This document shows positions 31,412 to 39,393 of a DNA stretch of 43,320 bases, in pieces (the first letter of the stretch is position 1; each line of letters opens with the position of its first letter). Position numbers and translations under genes: made by a program. The DNA lies in assembly GCA_003989075.1 (NCBI GenBank), contig RXIX01000014.1, positions 1 to 43,320 on the forward strand. The letters are read 5' to 3'. The notes below the pieces were generated by a model. That model was not told where the DNA came from. It did no database searches and saw only the letters and a list, made by a program, of their open reading frames with translations. Origin of the DNA: Candidatus Competibacteraceae bacterium (GTDB taxonomy: Bacteria > Pseudomonadota > Gammaproteobacteria > Competibacterales > Competibacteraceae).

Positions 31412-32794
31412 TCAGATGACCTTGGAAAAGCGGCGCTGCCCGTGTTCGCGCAGGTAGCGATCAAACGCCATGCAGATGTTGCGAATCAACAGCCGGCCCG
31501 GCGGCAGCACCCGGATGCCGCTTGCCGATACGGCCAGCAGTCCATCCGCCTGCAGCTCGGCCAGCGCCGCCAGTTCAGCGGCGAAATAGTCGCCAAACAC
31601 GATGCCGTACTGGCGCTCGATGGTGGCGAATTCCAGGCTGAAATGGCAGATCAGCGCAGTAATCACCGCCCGCCGCAAGCGGTCATCGGCATCCAGGCGC
31701 ACGCCGCGAAACACCGGCAACTGACCGGCATCGATGCGTGCGTAGTAGTCCTCCAGCCCTTTCAGATTCTGGCTGTAGCTGTCGCCTATCATGCCGATCG
31801 AGGTCGCGCCCAGCCCGATCAGGTCGCAATCGGCATGGGTGCTGTAGCCCTGAAAATTGCGGTACAGAGTACCGGCCTGCTGCGCCCGCGCCAGCTCATC
31901 GTCGGGCTTGGCGAAGTGGTCCATGCCGATATAGACGTAGCCGGCGGCGGTCAGCCGTTCGATCACCCGGCCAAGAATCTCCAGTTTCACCACGGGCGCC
32001 GGCAGCGCGGCGGCATCGATCTGCCGCTGGGTCTTGAACAGCTCAGGCAGGTGGGCGTAGTTGAACACCGAAATCCGGTCCGGTGACTGCTCGATGATCG
32101 CCTCCACCGTGCGGCCAAAGCTGGCCACGCTCTGCAGCGGCAGGCCATAAATCAGATCGACGCTGATCGATTTGAAGCCCTCGCGGCGCGCAGCCTCCAT
32201 CACGCTCAGGGTCAGCTCGGGCGACTGCAGGCGATTGACCGCCTTTTGCACCGCCGGATCGAAATCCTGCACGCCCAGGCTCAGCCGGTTAAAGCCCAGC
32301 TCACGCAGCAGGGCAATCGTGCCGCCATCGGTCTCGCGCGGATCGACTTCGATCGAATACTCGCCACGGTCATCGTCCAGCAGGCGGAAGTGCGCGCCGG
32401 TGAACTGCATCAGCTCGCGCATCTCGGCGGCGCTGATAAAGGTCGGCGTTCCGCCACCCCAGTGCAGTTGAGTCACTGGCCGCTCGCGGTCGAACAGCGC
32501 GCCCTGCAGGGCAATCTCGCGCTGCAGGTGATCCAGATACGGCGCGGCATGGCGCCGGTTCTTGGTGACGATCTTGTTGCAGGCGCAGTAAAAGCACACC
32601 GTGTCGCAGAACGGGATATGCAGATACAGCGACAGCGGCCGGCCACTGGCATTGCTGGCCCGTGCCTGCGCTGCATACTCGCTGGCGCCAAAGCCGTCAT
32701 GAAACTGCACGGCAGTCGGATAGGAGGTATAGCGCGGCCCGGCCTTGTCATACTTGCTGATCAGGGCCGGATCGAACACGAGCGTGGTATCCAT
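31412..32794 (-). CDS. hemN: oxygen-independent coproporphyrinogen III oxidase
   Basis: HemN is a radical-SAM enzyme that decarboxylates coproporphyrinogen III to protoporphyrinogen IX without O2, so haem can be made under anoxia. The 460-residue product has the 4Fe-4S motif CDTVCFYC preceded by LYLHIPF, the second-site cysteine in YCACNK, and GGGTPTF for SAM binding. Length and N-terminus (KYDKAGPRYTSYPTAVQF) match true HemN rather than HemW. ATG 32794 has GGGAGAG just upstream and lies 9 nt after the prmB stop, so the two genes form a unit. No FNR-type site was identified. Confidence 0.96.
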   Translation of the reverse strand: MDTTLVFDPALISKYDKAGPRYTSYPTAVQFHDGFGASEYAAQARASNASGRPLSLYLHIPFCDTVCFYCACNKIVTKNRRHAAPYLDHLQREIALQGALFDRERPVTQLHWGGGTPTFISAAEMRELMQFTGAHFRLLDDDRGEYSIEVDPRETDGGTIALLRELGFNRLSLGVQDFDPAVQKAVNRLQSPELTLSVMEAARREGFKSISVDLIYGLPLQSVASFGRTVEAIIEQSPDRISVFNYAHLPELFKTQRQIDAAALPAPVVKLEILGRVIERLTAAGYVYIGMDHFAKPDDELARAQQAGTLYRNFQGYSTHADCDLIGLGATSIGMIGDSYSQNLKGLEDYYARIDAGQLPVFRGVRLDADDRLRRAVITALICHFSLEFATIERQYGIVFGDYFAAELAALAELQADGLLAVSASGIRVLPPGRLLIRNICMAFDRYLREHGQRRFSKVI

Positions 32795-32803
32795 GACTCT
32801 CCC

Positions 32804-33706
32804 TCAGAAGCGACGCAACTGCGCGGCATTGAGCAGAAACACACCCTGGCCGCCACGTTCAAATTCCAGCCAGGTGAACGGCGCCTCGGGAAAGGCATCG
32901 CTCAGCGCATACTGGGCATCGCCGACCTCGACGATCAGCAGGCCCTCCGGCGCCAGGTAATCGGCAGCTTCGCTGAGAATCTCCACGACTACGTCCAACC
33001 CGGCAACGCCAGCGGCCAGGCCCAGACGTGGCTCATAGTGATATTCGGCCGGCAGAGTATCGAGCTCGGCCTGCGCGACGTAGGGCGGGTTGCTGATGAT
33101 CAGATCATAGCGGCGGCCCTTGAGCGCCGAGAACAGGTCGGACTGGATCACCTCGACCTGCTCTTCCAGGCCATGTTCGGCGACATTGCGCCGCGCGACC
33201 TCCAGAGCATCGGCGGAGATATCGACCAGATCGACCCGCGCCTCGGGGAAGGCGTAGGCACAGGCGATGCCGATGCAACCGCTGCCGGTACCCAGATCGA
33301 GAATGCTGTTCACGGCATGGCTGCCGGTCAGCCAGGGTGCGAACTGGCGCTCGATCAATTCGGCCAGCGGCGAGCGCGGCACCAGCACCCGCTCATCGAC
33401 ATAGAACGGCAGCCCCATGAACCAGGCGCGCTGGGTCAGATAGGCGGCCGGGCGGCGCTCGCTGACCCGCCGCTCCAGCAGGCGCAGCGCGGCCTGCTTT
33501 TCCGGTGGCGTCAGTCGCGCCTGGAAATAGTCGCTCTGCAGGTCCGGCGGCAGGTGCAGGGCGTGCAGCACCAGAGCCGCCGCTTCATCAAGGGCATTAT
33601 CGGTGCCGTGGCCAAAGTGCAGGCCGACCTCGTTCATGCGGCTGGCGCCCCAGCGGATCAAGTCGCGAATGGTATCCAGATAGGGCAGGACGTCGTGGCT
33701 GGTCAT
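32804..33706 (-). CDS. prmB: ribosomal protein uL3 N5-glutamine methyltransferase
   Basis: PrmB methylates a glutamine of ribosomal protein L3 using SAM. The 300-residue product has an N-terminal helical domain and a Rossmann methyltransferase domain with ILDLGTGSGCIGIACAYAFP (SAM site) and DLIISNPPYV, the NPPY motif that holds the target glutamine. The residues after it, AELDTLPAEYHYEPRLGL, follow the PrmB rather than the PrmC pattern. ATG 33706 is the family start. It is followed by hemN after 9 nt and is divergent from psd. Confidence 0.94.
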   Translation of the reverse strand: MTSHDVLPYLDTIRDLIRWGASRMNEVGLHFGHGTDNALDEAAALVLHALHLPPDLQSDYFQARLTPPEKQAALRLLERRVSERRPAAYLTQRAWFMGLPFYVDERVLVPRSPLAELIERQFAPWLTGSHAVNSILDLGTGSGCIGIACAYAFPEARVDLVDISADALEVARRNVAEHGLEEQVEVIQSDLFSALKGRRYDLIISNPPYVAQAELDTLPAEYHYEPRLGLAAGVAGLDVVVEILSEAADYLAPEGLLIVEVGDAQYALSDAFPEAPFTWLEFERGGQGVFLLNAAQLRRF

Positions 33707-33880
33707 GGAATCTCAAAGCCTGGGCGGGTAAGGAAAGTACTGCGATGGAATGCCGTGCATTCTACTGATTTGCGGATCGACCGGGTACCGAAGCGGTTTT
33801 TGGTATGCTGCGCAGGCCTTGGATAAAACCGTTGCCCCTGTTGGACAAAACCGCTGCTCCTAAAACAAAAGGATGCCTCC

Positions 33881-34816
33881 ATGTCGAACCCCGTCGCGCC
33901 CAACCCCACCCCAGTGGCGCACCTTGCCTCAGCCAGCCTGGGCGAGCGGCTGCGCTACCTGCCGCACTATCTGTTACCGCAGCGCCTGCTGACCGCCCTG
34001 ACCTATCGGGTGACGCGGGTCCGCATACCCTGGTTCAAGGATGCACTGATCCGCGGTTTCAGCCGCCATTTCCGGGTGGATCTGAGCGAGGCGCTGGAGC
34101 CGAACCCGCGCGCCTATGCCGATTTCAACGCCTTCTTCACGCGCCCGCTGCGCCCCGATGCCCGGCCGCTGACCAGCGGCGAGCGGGCGCTGTGCTGTCC
34201 GGTGGATGGCGCGGTCAGTCAGGCCGGCACGGCTGCCGCCGATACCCTGTTGCAGGCCAAAGGGCGCCTGTTCTCACTGACCGCGCTGCTCGGTGGCGAT
34301 GGGCAACTGGCGCAGCCTTTCCAGAATGGCAGCTTCGCAACGCTGTATCTATCGCCGCGCGACTATCACCGCATTCACATGCCACTGGCCGGACAGTTAC
34401 GCACCATGCTGCATATTCCCGGCAGGCTGTTCAGCGTATCGCCTCTGACCACACGCGTGGTGCCGGAACTGTTCGCGCGTAACGAACGGGTGGTGACCGT
34501 GTTCGAGACCGCCGCCGGGCCGATGGCGCTGGTGCTGGTCGGTGCGATCAATGTCGCTTCGATCGAAACGGTGTGGGCCGGAGCGATCACACCGCCGCTG
34601 GGTACGACTGTGCGCCGCTGGGATTATCCACGCAGCGGCGAAGGCGCGGTGCACCTGGCGCGCGGCGCCGAGATGGGCCGTTTCAACATGGGTTCGACGG
34701 TGATCGTGCTGTTCGGACCGGGCGCGGTGCGCTGGGAGAATGAGATCCGCGCCGGCGCAACTCTGCGCATGGGCCGGCGGCTGGGCAAAATAACGCAAAC
34801 AGCCGGCGCAGCGTGA
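33881..34816 (+). CDS. psd: phosphatidylserine decarboxylase proenzyme
   Basis: Psd converts phosphatidylserine to phosphatidylethanolamine at the inner membrane. The 311-residue proenzyme has conserved FNAFFTRPLRPDARP, SPRDYHRIHMP and, near the C-terminus, RFNMGSTVIVLF. Self-cleavage between Gly and Ser of this motif would create the pyruvoyl cofactor; the usual LGST reads MGST here, a mild variation next to the scissile bond. ATG 33881 is preceded by AAAGGA. It stands alone, divergent from prmB and convergent with epmA, with 19 nt between the stops. Confidence 0.95.
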   Translation: MSNPVAPNPTPVAHLASASLGERLRYLPHYLLPQRLLTALTYRVTRVRIPWFKDALIRGFSRHFRVDLSEALEPNPRAYADFNAFFTRPLRPDARPLTSGERALCCPVDGAVSQAGTAAADTLLQAKGRLFSLTALLGGDGQLAQPFQNGSFATLYLSPRDYHRIHMPLAGQLRTMLHIPGRLFSVSPLTTRVVPELFARNERVVTVFETAAGPMALVLVGAINVASIETVWAGAITPPLGTTVRRWDYPRSGEGAVHLARGAEMGRFNMGSTVIVLFGPGAVRWENEIRAGATLRMGRRLGKITQTAGAA

Positions 34817-34835
34817 TCCGCCACCCGGGCGCGAC

Positions 34836-35831
34836 TCAGGCGCGGTCGAAGGGAAAAGCCAGCACCGCATCCAGCGCGGTCGCGCCAGACGCCAGCATCA
34901 CCAGCCGGTCAAAGCCCAGCGCTACCCCGGCGCAGGCCGGCAGTCCCACGGCCAGCGCCGCCAGCAGATGCTCATCCAGCGGCATTGGAACCTGACCTTG
35001 CGCCTGCCGCGCCGCATTCTCCTGCATGAAGCGACGGCGCTGCTCGGCGGCATCGCCCAGTTCGTGGAAGCCGTTAGCCAGTTCGACACCGTGCAGATAC
35101 AGCTCGAAGCGCTCGCCCAGCGGGGGATCATCCGGCCGCAGCCGGGCCAGCGCTGCCTGCGCAGCCGGATAGTCGTACACGAAGGTCAAACGCCCCTGCC
35201 CCAGATGCGGTTCGATGCAGTGGGTCAGCAGCAAATCCAGCCAGGGATCGACTGCATCGCCCGGCATGCCGGGCGGAATCGATAGCCCGGCGCGCTCAGC
35301 ACAAGCCGCCAGTTCCGCCACCGTGCTCCGGTGCGGGTCTACACCCAGATGGCGCTGAAAAATCTCCCGATAGCTGAGCCGCTCTGCCGCCGCTAATGGC
35401 AGCCGCCCAGCCAGCAGCAGGGTGACCAGTTCGGCTACTTCGTCCATCAGCCGGTGATGATCAAAGCCGAGCCGGTACCATTCCAGCAGAGTGAATTCGG
35501 GATTATGACGGCGACCGGCTTCGCCATCGCGGAACACGCGTGCAATCTGATAGATGCAACCGCTGCCCGCCGCCAGCAGCCGCTTCATCGGGAATTCCGG
35601 CGAGGTGTGCAAATACAGCGTCTGGCCATGGCGTGGCCCGGGGCCGTGATAGACCGTCGCGAAGCTGTGCAGATGGGGATCGCTGATTGCCGCCGCCGAC
35701 AGCAGCGGCGTTTCCACTTCCAGCACGGCGCGCGCGGCGAAGAAGGCGCGAATCGTAGCCAGCAGCGCAGCGCGCAGACGCAGCGTGTCCCAGCAGGCGC
35801 TTGGCCGCCACGCCGTATCGACCGGTGGCAT
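34836..35831 (-). CDS. epmA: EF-P lysine(34) lysyltransferase
   Basis: EpmA (also PoxA/GenX/YjeA) ligates beta-lysine to Lys34 of elongation factor P. The 331-residue product resembles only the catalytic domain of class II lysyl-tRNA synthetase and lacks the anticodon-binding domain. Visible class II motifs are VEVETPLLS (motif 1), IARVFRDGEAGRRHNPEFTLLEWY (motif 2, given here as two joined parts: IARVFRDGEAGRRHN and PEFTLLEWY) and GVALGFDRLVML (motif 3). ATG 35831 is 3 nt after the stop of the upstream GGDEF gene, so the two are probably co-transcribed, though no good ribosome-binding site is visible. efp and epmB lie within 3.5 kb. Confidence 0.95.
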   Translation of the reverse strand: MPPVDTAWRPSACWDTLRLRAALLATIRAFFAARAVLEVETPLLSAAAISDPHLHSFATVYHGPGPRHGQTLYLHTSPEFPMKRLLAAGSGCIYQIARVFRDGEAGRRHNPEFTLLEWYRLGFDHHRLMDEVAELVTLLLAGRLPLAAAERLSYREIFQRHLGVDPHRSTVAELAACAERAGLSIPPGMPGDAVDPWLDLLLTHCIEPHLGQGRLTFVYDYPAAQAALARLRPDDPPLGERFELYLHGVELANGFHELGDAAEQRRRFMQENAARQAQGQVPMPLDEHLLAALAVGLPACAGVALGFDRLVMLASGATALDAVLAFPFDRA

Positions 35832-35834
35832 CGC

Positions 35835-37646
35835 TCAGGCGCGCCGCGCGTGCAACAGCGGCGCGGGCGCCACGCACACCTGATTACGGCCGCCGTTCTT
35901 CGCCCCGTACAGCGCCATATCGGCACGCTGGATCAGGTCCAGCAGAGCCTCACGCGGCTGGCGCACCGCCACACCAATGCTCACCGTCACCACGCGATCG
36001 GCCATCGGCTCGGCAAAGCGCAGCGCCGCAATCCTGGCCCGCAACCGTTCGGCAAAGAGCGTGATATGCGCCACCGCCTCGCCGACCGCGAAGACCGCGA
36101 ATTCCTCACCGCCGAGGCGCACCGGGATATCGCTGCTGCGCACACTCTCGATCAGGGTAGCAGCCACCTGACGTAATACCACGTCACCCTGATTATGGCC
36201 GTAGGTATCGTTGATGCTCTTGAAGTGATCGATATCGATCATCAGCATCGCCACCGGGTTGCCGGGGTTGCGATCCTGAATCTCGCACAGGCGCTGCACC
36301 ACTTCCTGCATGTAGATGCGGGTGAACAACCCGGTGAGCGGGTCGCGGATCGAGCGCTCGTAGATGCGCTGCCGCTCCAGGTCAAGCTGGCGATAGATCA
36401 CCTCGCGCTCCACCGCGACCTGCAGCGGCACGCTCATCTGCTCAACCACCTGCTGCAGTTCCTCGGTCGAACTGGCCGGAGCACTGAGGTGAATGATCGC
36501 CACCGCCTGCGCCGTGCCGCGCTCCGGGTCAAATAGCGGCAGGGTCAAGGACGGCCCAATACTGGAGTCGCTGGCCAGGATGAAGGCGTCGGCCGCGCCC
36601 GCAGCGTTCAGCTCGCGCCACTGCTTGTGATCCAGATCCAGAATCCGCGCGACTGCCGACGGCGGATCCGCCTCGATGCCACGATAGCGGCTCTCGGGCG
36701 ACAGATGCAGGACCCGCCCGCCGTCGAGCCGGGCATAGAATTCCAGCGAGAGCGCCGGCAAAAAACGCTGGGTGATATCGAGCAGGCTGCCGGCGATATC
36801 GCGAAAATCGCGATAGACCAGCATGGTCTTGGTGATATCGCGCAAGGTCTGGTTCAGCTGCGACAGCTTCTGAATATCAGTATTACCGCGGGCAATCAGG
36901 TACAGGCCGCACTCCAGGGTCTTGAGCTTCTCGATCATGAACGTGACCAGAGGCTCGGGAATGATCGAACCGTGCTGCGGCGCGATCATGCGCACCGGGT
37001 ATTTCTCAATCGAGCGCAGTGCATAGCCGAGGATGTCGCGACTCGGCATGTAGTGCTCGTGGAAGGGCCGCAGCGCCTCGAAGTAATTCTCATCCTGAGC
37101 GACCAGGGAAAACTCCGGGGTCAGGCCGCCAAACAGATCGCTGGAAAACAGTACCCGCGACACAGGATCAAAGCTGCAGATCGCCCCGGGAAAATGCGCA
37201 TAGGGCGTGAAGACGAAATCCAGGCGCCGATCCTGCAGTTCCAGGGTCCAGTCGTGTGCATCGACCAGCCAGAACGGCAGGTTCAGACCGTAATGCTTGA
37301 CCAGCATCTGCGTGCGCCAGTGCGTCACCAGCAGGGCATCATCGCGACTGATCAACTGGTCGATCAGCGGCAGCGCGCCGGTGATATCCGGGTCCTGATG
37401 ATGACAGACAAAGTAGCGAATCGACGAAAAGGGGATGATTTCCTCGATCTTGCGCAGGGTGTGCCGGAAGGTGAGCTGCGATCCAGGATCGAACAGCACC
37501 GACTGATTACCCTGCTCCAGCAGGTAGACGTGGCATTGAAAGATATCGTTTTCCTGCCGGTGCCCCACCCACCAGATCCGGTCCGCCACCTGGATTGCGT
37601 GGTTGGTATCCGCATGCTCAAGATCGTCGATCGTATAGGGTGTCAT
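35835..37646 (-). CDS. ODP-type metallo-beta-lactamase/GGDEF diguanylate cyclase
   Basis: The 603-residue cytoplasmic protein has three parts. Residues about 10-245 form a metallo-beta-lactamase fold like the diiron domain of FprA/ODP proteins, with candidate ligands His83, Asp85 and Asp87 (HHQDPD), His151, Asp170 and His225. Residues about 255-420 look like a GAF-type or helical sensory domain ending in a coiled coil. Residues about 430-595 are a GGDEF domain with an intact GGEEF (512-516) and an RSSD I-site (503-506), so active cyclic-di-GMP synthesis with feedback is expected. ODP-like diiron domains bind O2 or NO, which suggests an O2- or NO-controlled cyclase; this is inference. ATG 37646 has GGAG upstream. 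epmA follows after 3 nt. Confidence 0.9.
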   Translation of the reverse strand: MTPYTIDDLEHADTNHAIQVADRIWWVGHRQENDIFQCHVYLLEQGNQSVLFDPGSQLTFRHTLRKIEEIIPFSSIRYFVCHHQDPDITGALPLIDQLISRDDALLVTHWRTQMLVKHYGLNLPFWLVDAHDWTLELQDRRLDFVFTPYAHFPGAICSFDPVSRVLFSSDLFGGLTPEFSLVAQDENYFEALRPFHEHYMPSRDILGYALRSIEKYPVRMIAPQHGSIIPEPLVTFMIEKLKTLECGLYLIARGNTDIQKLSQLNQTLRDITKTMLVYRDFRDIAGSLLDITQRFLPALSLEFYARLDGGRVLHLSPESRYRGIEADPPSAVARILDLDHKQWRELNAAGAADAFILASDSSIGPSLTLPLFDPERGTAQAVAIIHLSAPASSTEELQQVVEQMSVPLQVAVEREVIYRQLDLERQRIYERSIRDPLTGLFTRIYMQEVVQRLCEIQDRNPGNPVAMLMIDIDHFKSINDTYGHNQGDVVLRQVAATLIESVRSSDIPVRLGGEEFAVFAVGEAVAHITLFAERLRARIAALRFAEPMADRVVTVSIGVAVRQPREALLDLIQRADMALYGAKNGGRNQVCVAPAPLLHARRA

Positions 37647-37712
37647 CGTGTGCGCTCCAGCGGCGTTATCGACTGGGAATCGGCGGGAAAACGAACTGCT
37701 ACGGCAGCAGGG

Positions 37713-38282
37713 TTATTCCTTGACCCGGGAGACGTATTCGCCCGTGCGGGTATCGACCTTGATCACCTCGCCGCTCTGCACGAACAGCGGCACGCGCACC
37801 ACCGCGCCGGTTTCCAGGGTCGCCGGCTTACCGCCACCACCGGAGGTATCGCCGCGCAGGCCCGGATCGGTCTCGATGATGGTCATGATCACGAAATTGG
37901 GCGGGGCCACGCTCAGCGGTGCGCCGTTCCACAGCGTCACCTGACACAACGCCTCTTCCTTCAGCCATTTGGCGGAATCACCCATGGCGGCGGCATCGGC
38001 GGTGAGCTGTTCGTAGCTCTGCGGGTCCATGAAATGCCAGTATTCACCATCGTTATAGAGATACTGCAATTCAACATCGACCACATCGGCACCTTCGACG
38101 GTATCCCCCGACTTGAAGGTGCGTTCAATGACCCGACCGCTCTTCAGATTGCGCACCTTGACCCGGTTGAAGGCCTGGCCCTTGCCGGGCTTAACGAACT
38201 CGTTCTCGACGATGGCATAGGGGTCGCCATCCATCATGATCTTCAGCCCGCTTTTGAATTCATTGGTACTATAAGTTGCCAT
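37713..38282 (-). CDS. efp: elongation factor P
   Basis: EF-P rescues ribosomes stalled at consecutive prolines. The 189-residue product (E. coli 188) has an N-terminal KOW-like domain and two OB domains. The modification site is Lys34 in [10 protein letters not shown], fitting the lysyl type made by EpmA/EpmB, both encoded nearby. The C-terminus has the conserved [23 protein letters not shown] 38282 starts a standard N-terminus ([14 protein letters not shown]). The gene is divergent from epmB with only 44 nt between starts, so their promoters must overlap or lie partly inside coding sequence. Confidence 0.97.
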   Translation of the reverse strand: MATYSTNEFKSGLKIMMDGDPYAIVENEFVKPGKGQAFNRVKVRNLKSGRVIERTFKSGDTVEGADVVDVELQYLYNDGEYWHFMDPQSYEQLTADAAAMGDSAKWLKEEALCQVTLWNGAPLSVAPPNFVIMTIIETDPGLRGDTSGGGGKPATLETGAVVRVPLFVQSGEVIKVDTRTGEYVSRVKE

Positions 38283-38326
38283 GCCAAACCTGCCTGGATT
38301 GTGAATGTGGGACCAAAAAGGAACCT

Positions 38327-39334
38327 ATGATAACGGCAAAGTCAACCCTGCGTCAGGTGCCGCTCTGGCAGCGCGAACTGGCCCGAGCCATCACCGATCC
38401 GGCAGAACTGCTGCGGGTACTGGAACTCGACCCGGCGCTGTTGCCGGCGGCGACTGCAGCGGCGGCCCGGTTTGCGCTGCGCGTGCCACGCGGTTTTGTC
38501 GCCCGGATGCAGCGTGGCGATCCCGCCGATCCGCTGCTGCGCCAGGTCCTGCCGCTTGAGGCCGAGCTGGCCGAGATGCCCGGTTTTATCGCCGATCCGG
38601 TCGGCGAGCACGCGGCCCTGGCGGCGCCGGGCCTGCTGCATAAATACCACGGCCGGGCGCTGCTCATGGTCACTGCTGCCTGCGCGGTGCACTGCCGCTA
38701 CTGCTTCCGCCGCGAATTTCCCTATGCCGGGCAGCACAGCGGCGCTGACCACTGGAGCACGGCACTGGCTTATCTGCGCGCCGATCCGGACATTCACGAA
38801 GTGATCCTCAGCGGTGGCGATCCGCTGTCGCTGTCCGACCGGCGCCTGGGTGAAGTGCTGGCCGAACTGGCGCGTCTGCCACAACTGCGCCGCCTGCGCA
38901 TTCACAGCCGCCAGCCGATCGTCCTGCCCGAGCGGGTCGATGATGGACTGCTAACGCTGCTCAGCGGCTGCCCGTGGCCGGTGGTGCTGGTGACGCACGC
39001 CAATCATCCCCAGGAAATCGATGCCGCAGTGATCGCAGCGCTGCGCCGGCTGGGCGCTGCCGGCATCACCCTGCTCAATCAGGCGGTACTGCTGCGCGCG
39101 GTCAATGACGATGCCGGGACCCTGGCGACGCTGAACGAAACCCTGTTCGCCGCGGGTGTCCTGCCCTATTACCTGCATCAGCTCGACCGGGTGCGCGGTG
39201 CGGCACACTTCGAGGTGAACGATATCCAGGCATCAGCTATCATGGAGACACTGCGCCAGCGCCTGCCGGGTTATCTGGTGCCGCGCCTGGTCCGGGAACA
39301 GCCCGGCCAGCCGGCCAAGACCCCAGTCGCCTAA
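38327..39334 (+). CDS. epmB: EF-P (R)-beta-lysine-forming L-lysine 2,3-aminomutase
   Basis: EpmB (YjeK) converts L-alpha-lysine to (R)-beta-lysine, the donor that EpmA attaches to EF-P. The 335-residue product (E. coli 342) is a radical-SAM enzyme with the cluster motif CAVHCRYCFRREFPY and the PLP and SAM regions SGGDPLSLSD and QPIVLPERV. It is shorter than catabolic lysine 2,3-aminomutases and lacks their C-terminal extension. I start at ATG 38327, which has AAGGAA upstream; the frame is open to 38276 inside the efp start region but without family similarity. No EpmC hydroxylase gene is visible nearby. Confidence 0.95.
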   Translation: MITAKSTLRQVPLWQRELARAITDPAELLRVLELDPALLPAATAAAARFALRVPRGFVARMQRGDPADPLLRQVLPLEAELAEMPGFIADPVGEHAALAAPGLLHKYHGRALLMVTAACAVHCRYCFRREFPYAGQHSGADHWSTALAYLRADPDIHEVILSGGDPLSLSDRRLGEVLAELARLPQLRRLRIHSRQPIVLPERVDDGLLTLLSGCPWPVVLVTHANHPQEIDAAVIAALRRLGAAGITLLNQAVLLRAVNDDAGTLATLNETLFAAGVLPYYLHQLDRVRGAAHFEVNDIQASAIMETLRQRLPGYLVPRLVREQPGQPAKTPVA

Positions 39335-39393
39335 GGTGCCGGCTCATTCCGGTTTACCACGGCAGCGTCCGGCTACCAGAGAGGTTGGAAAGC

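Noticed and set aside
33968-34816. Non-functional psd because MGST replaces LGST
   Set aside because: The Gly-Ser cleavage pair is kept and the rest of the enzyme is intact, so the change is more likely neutral.
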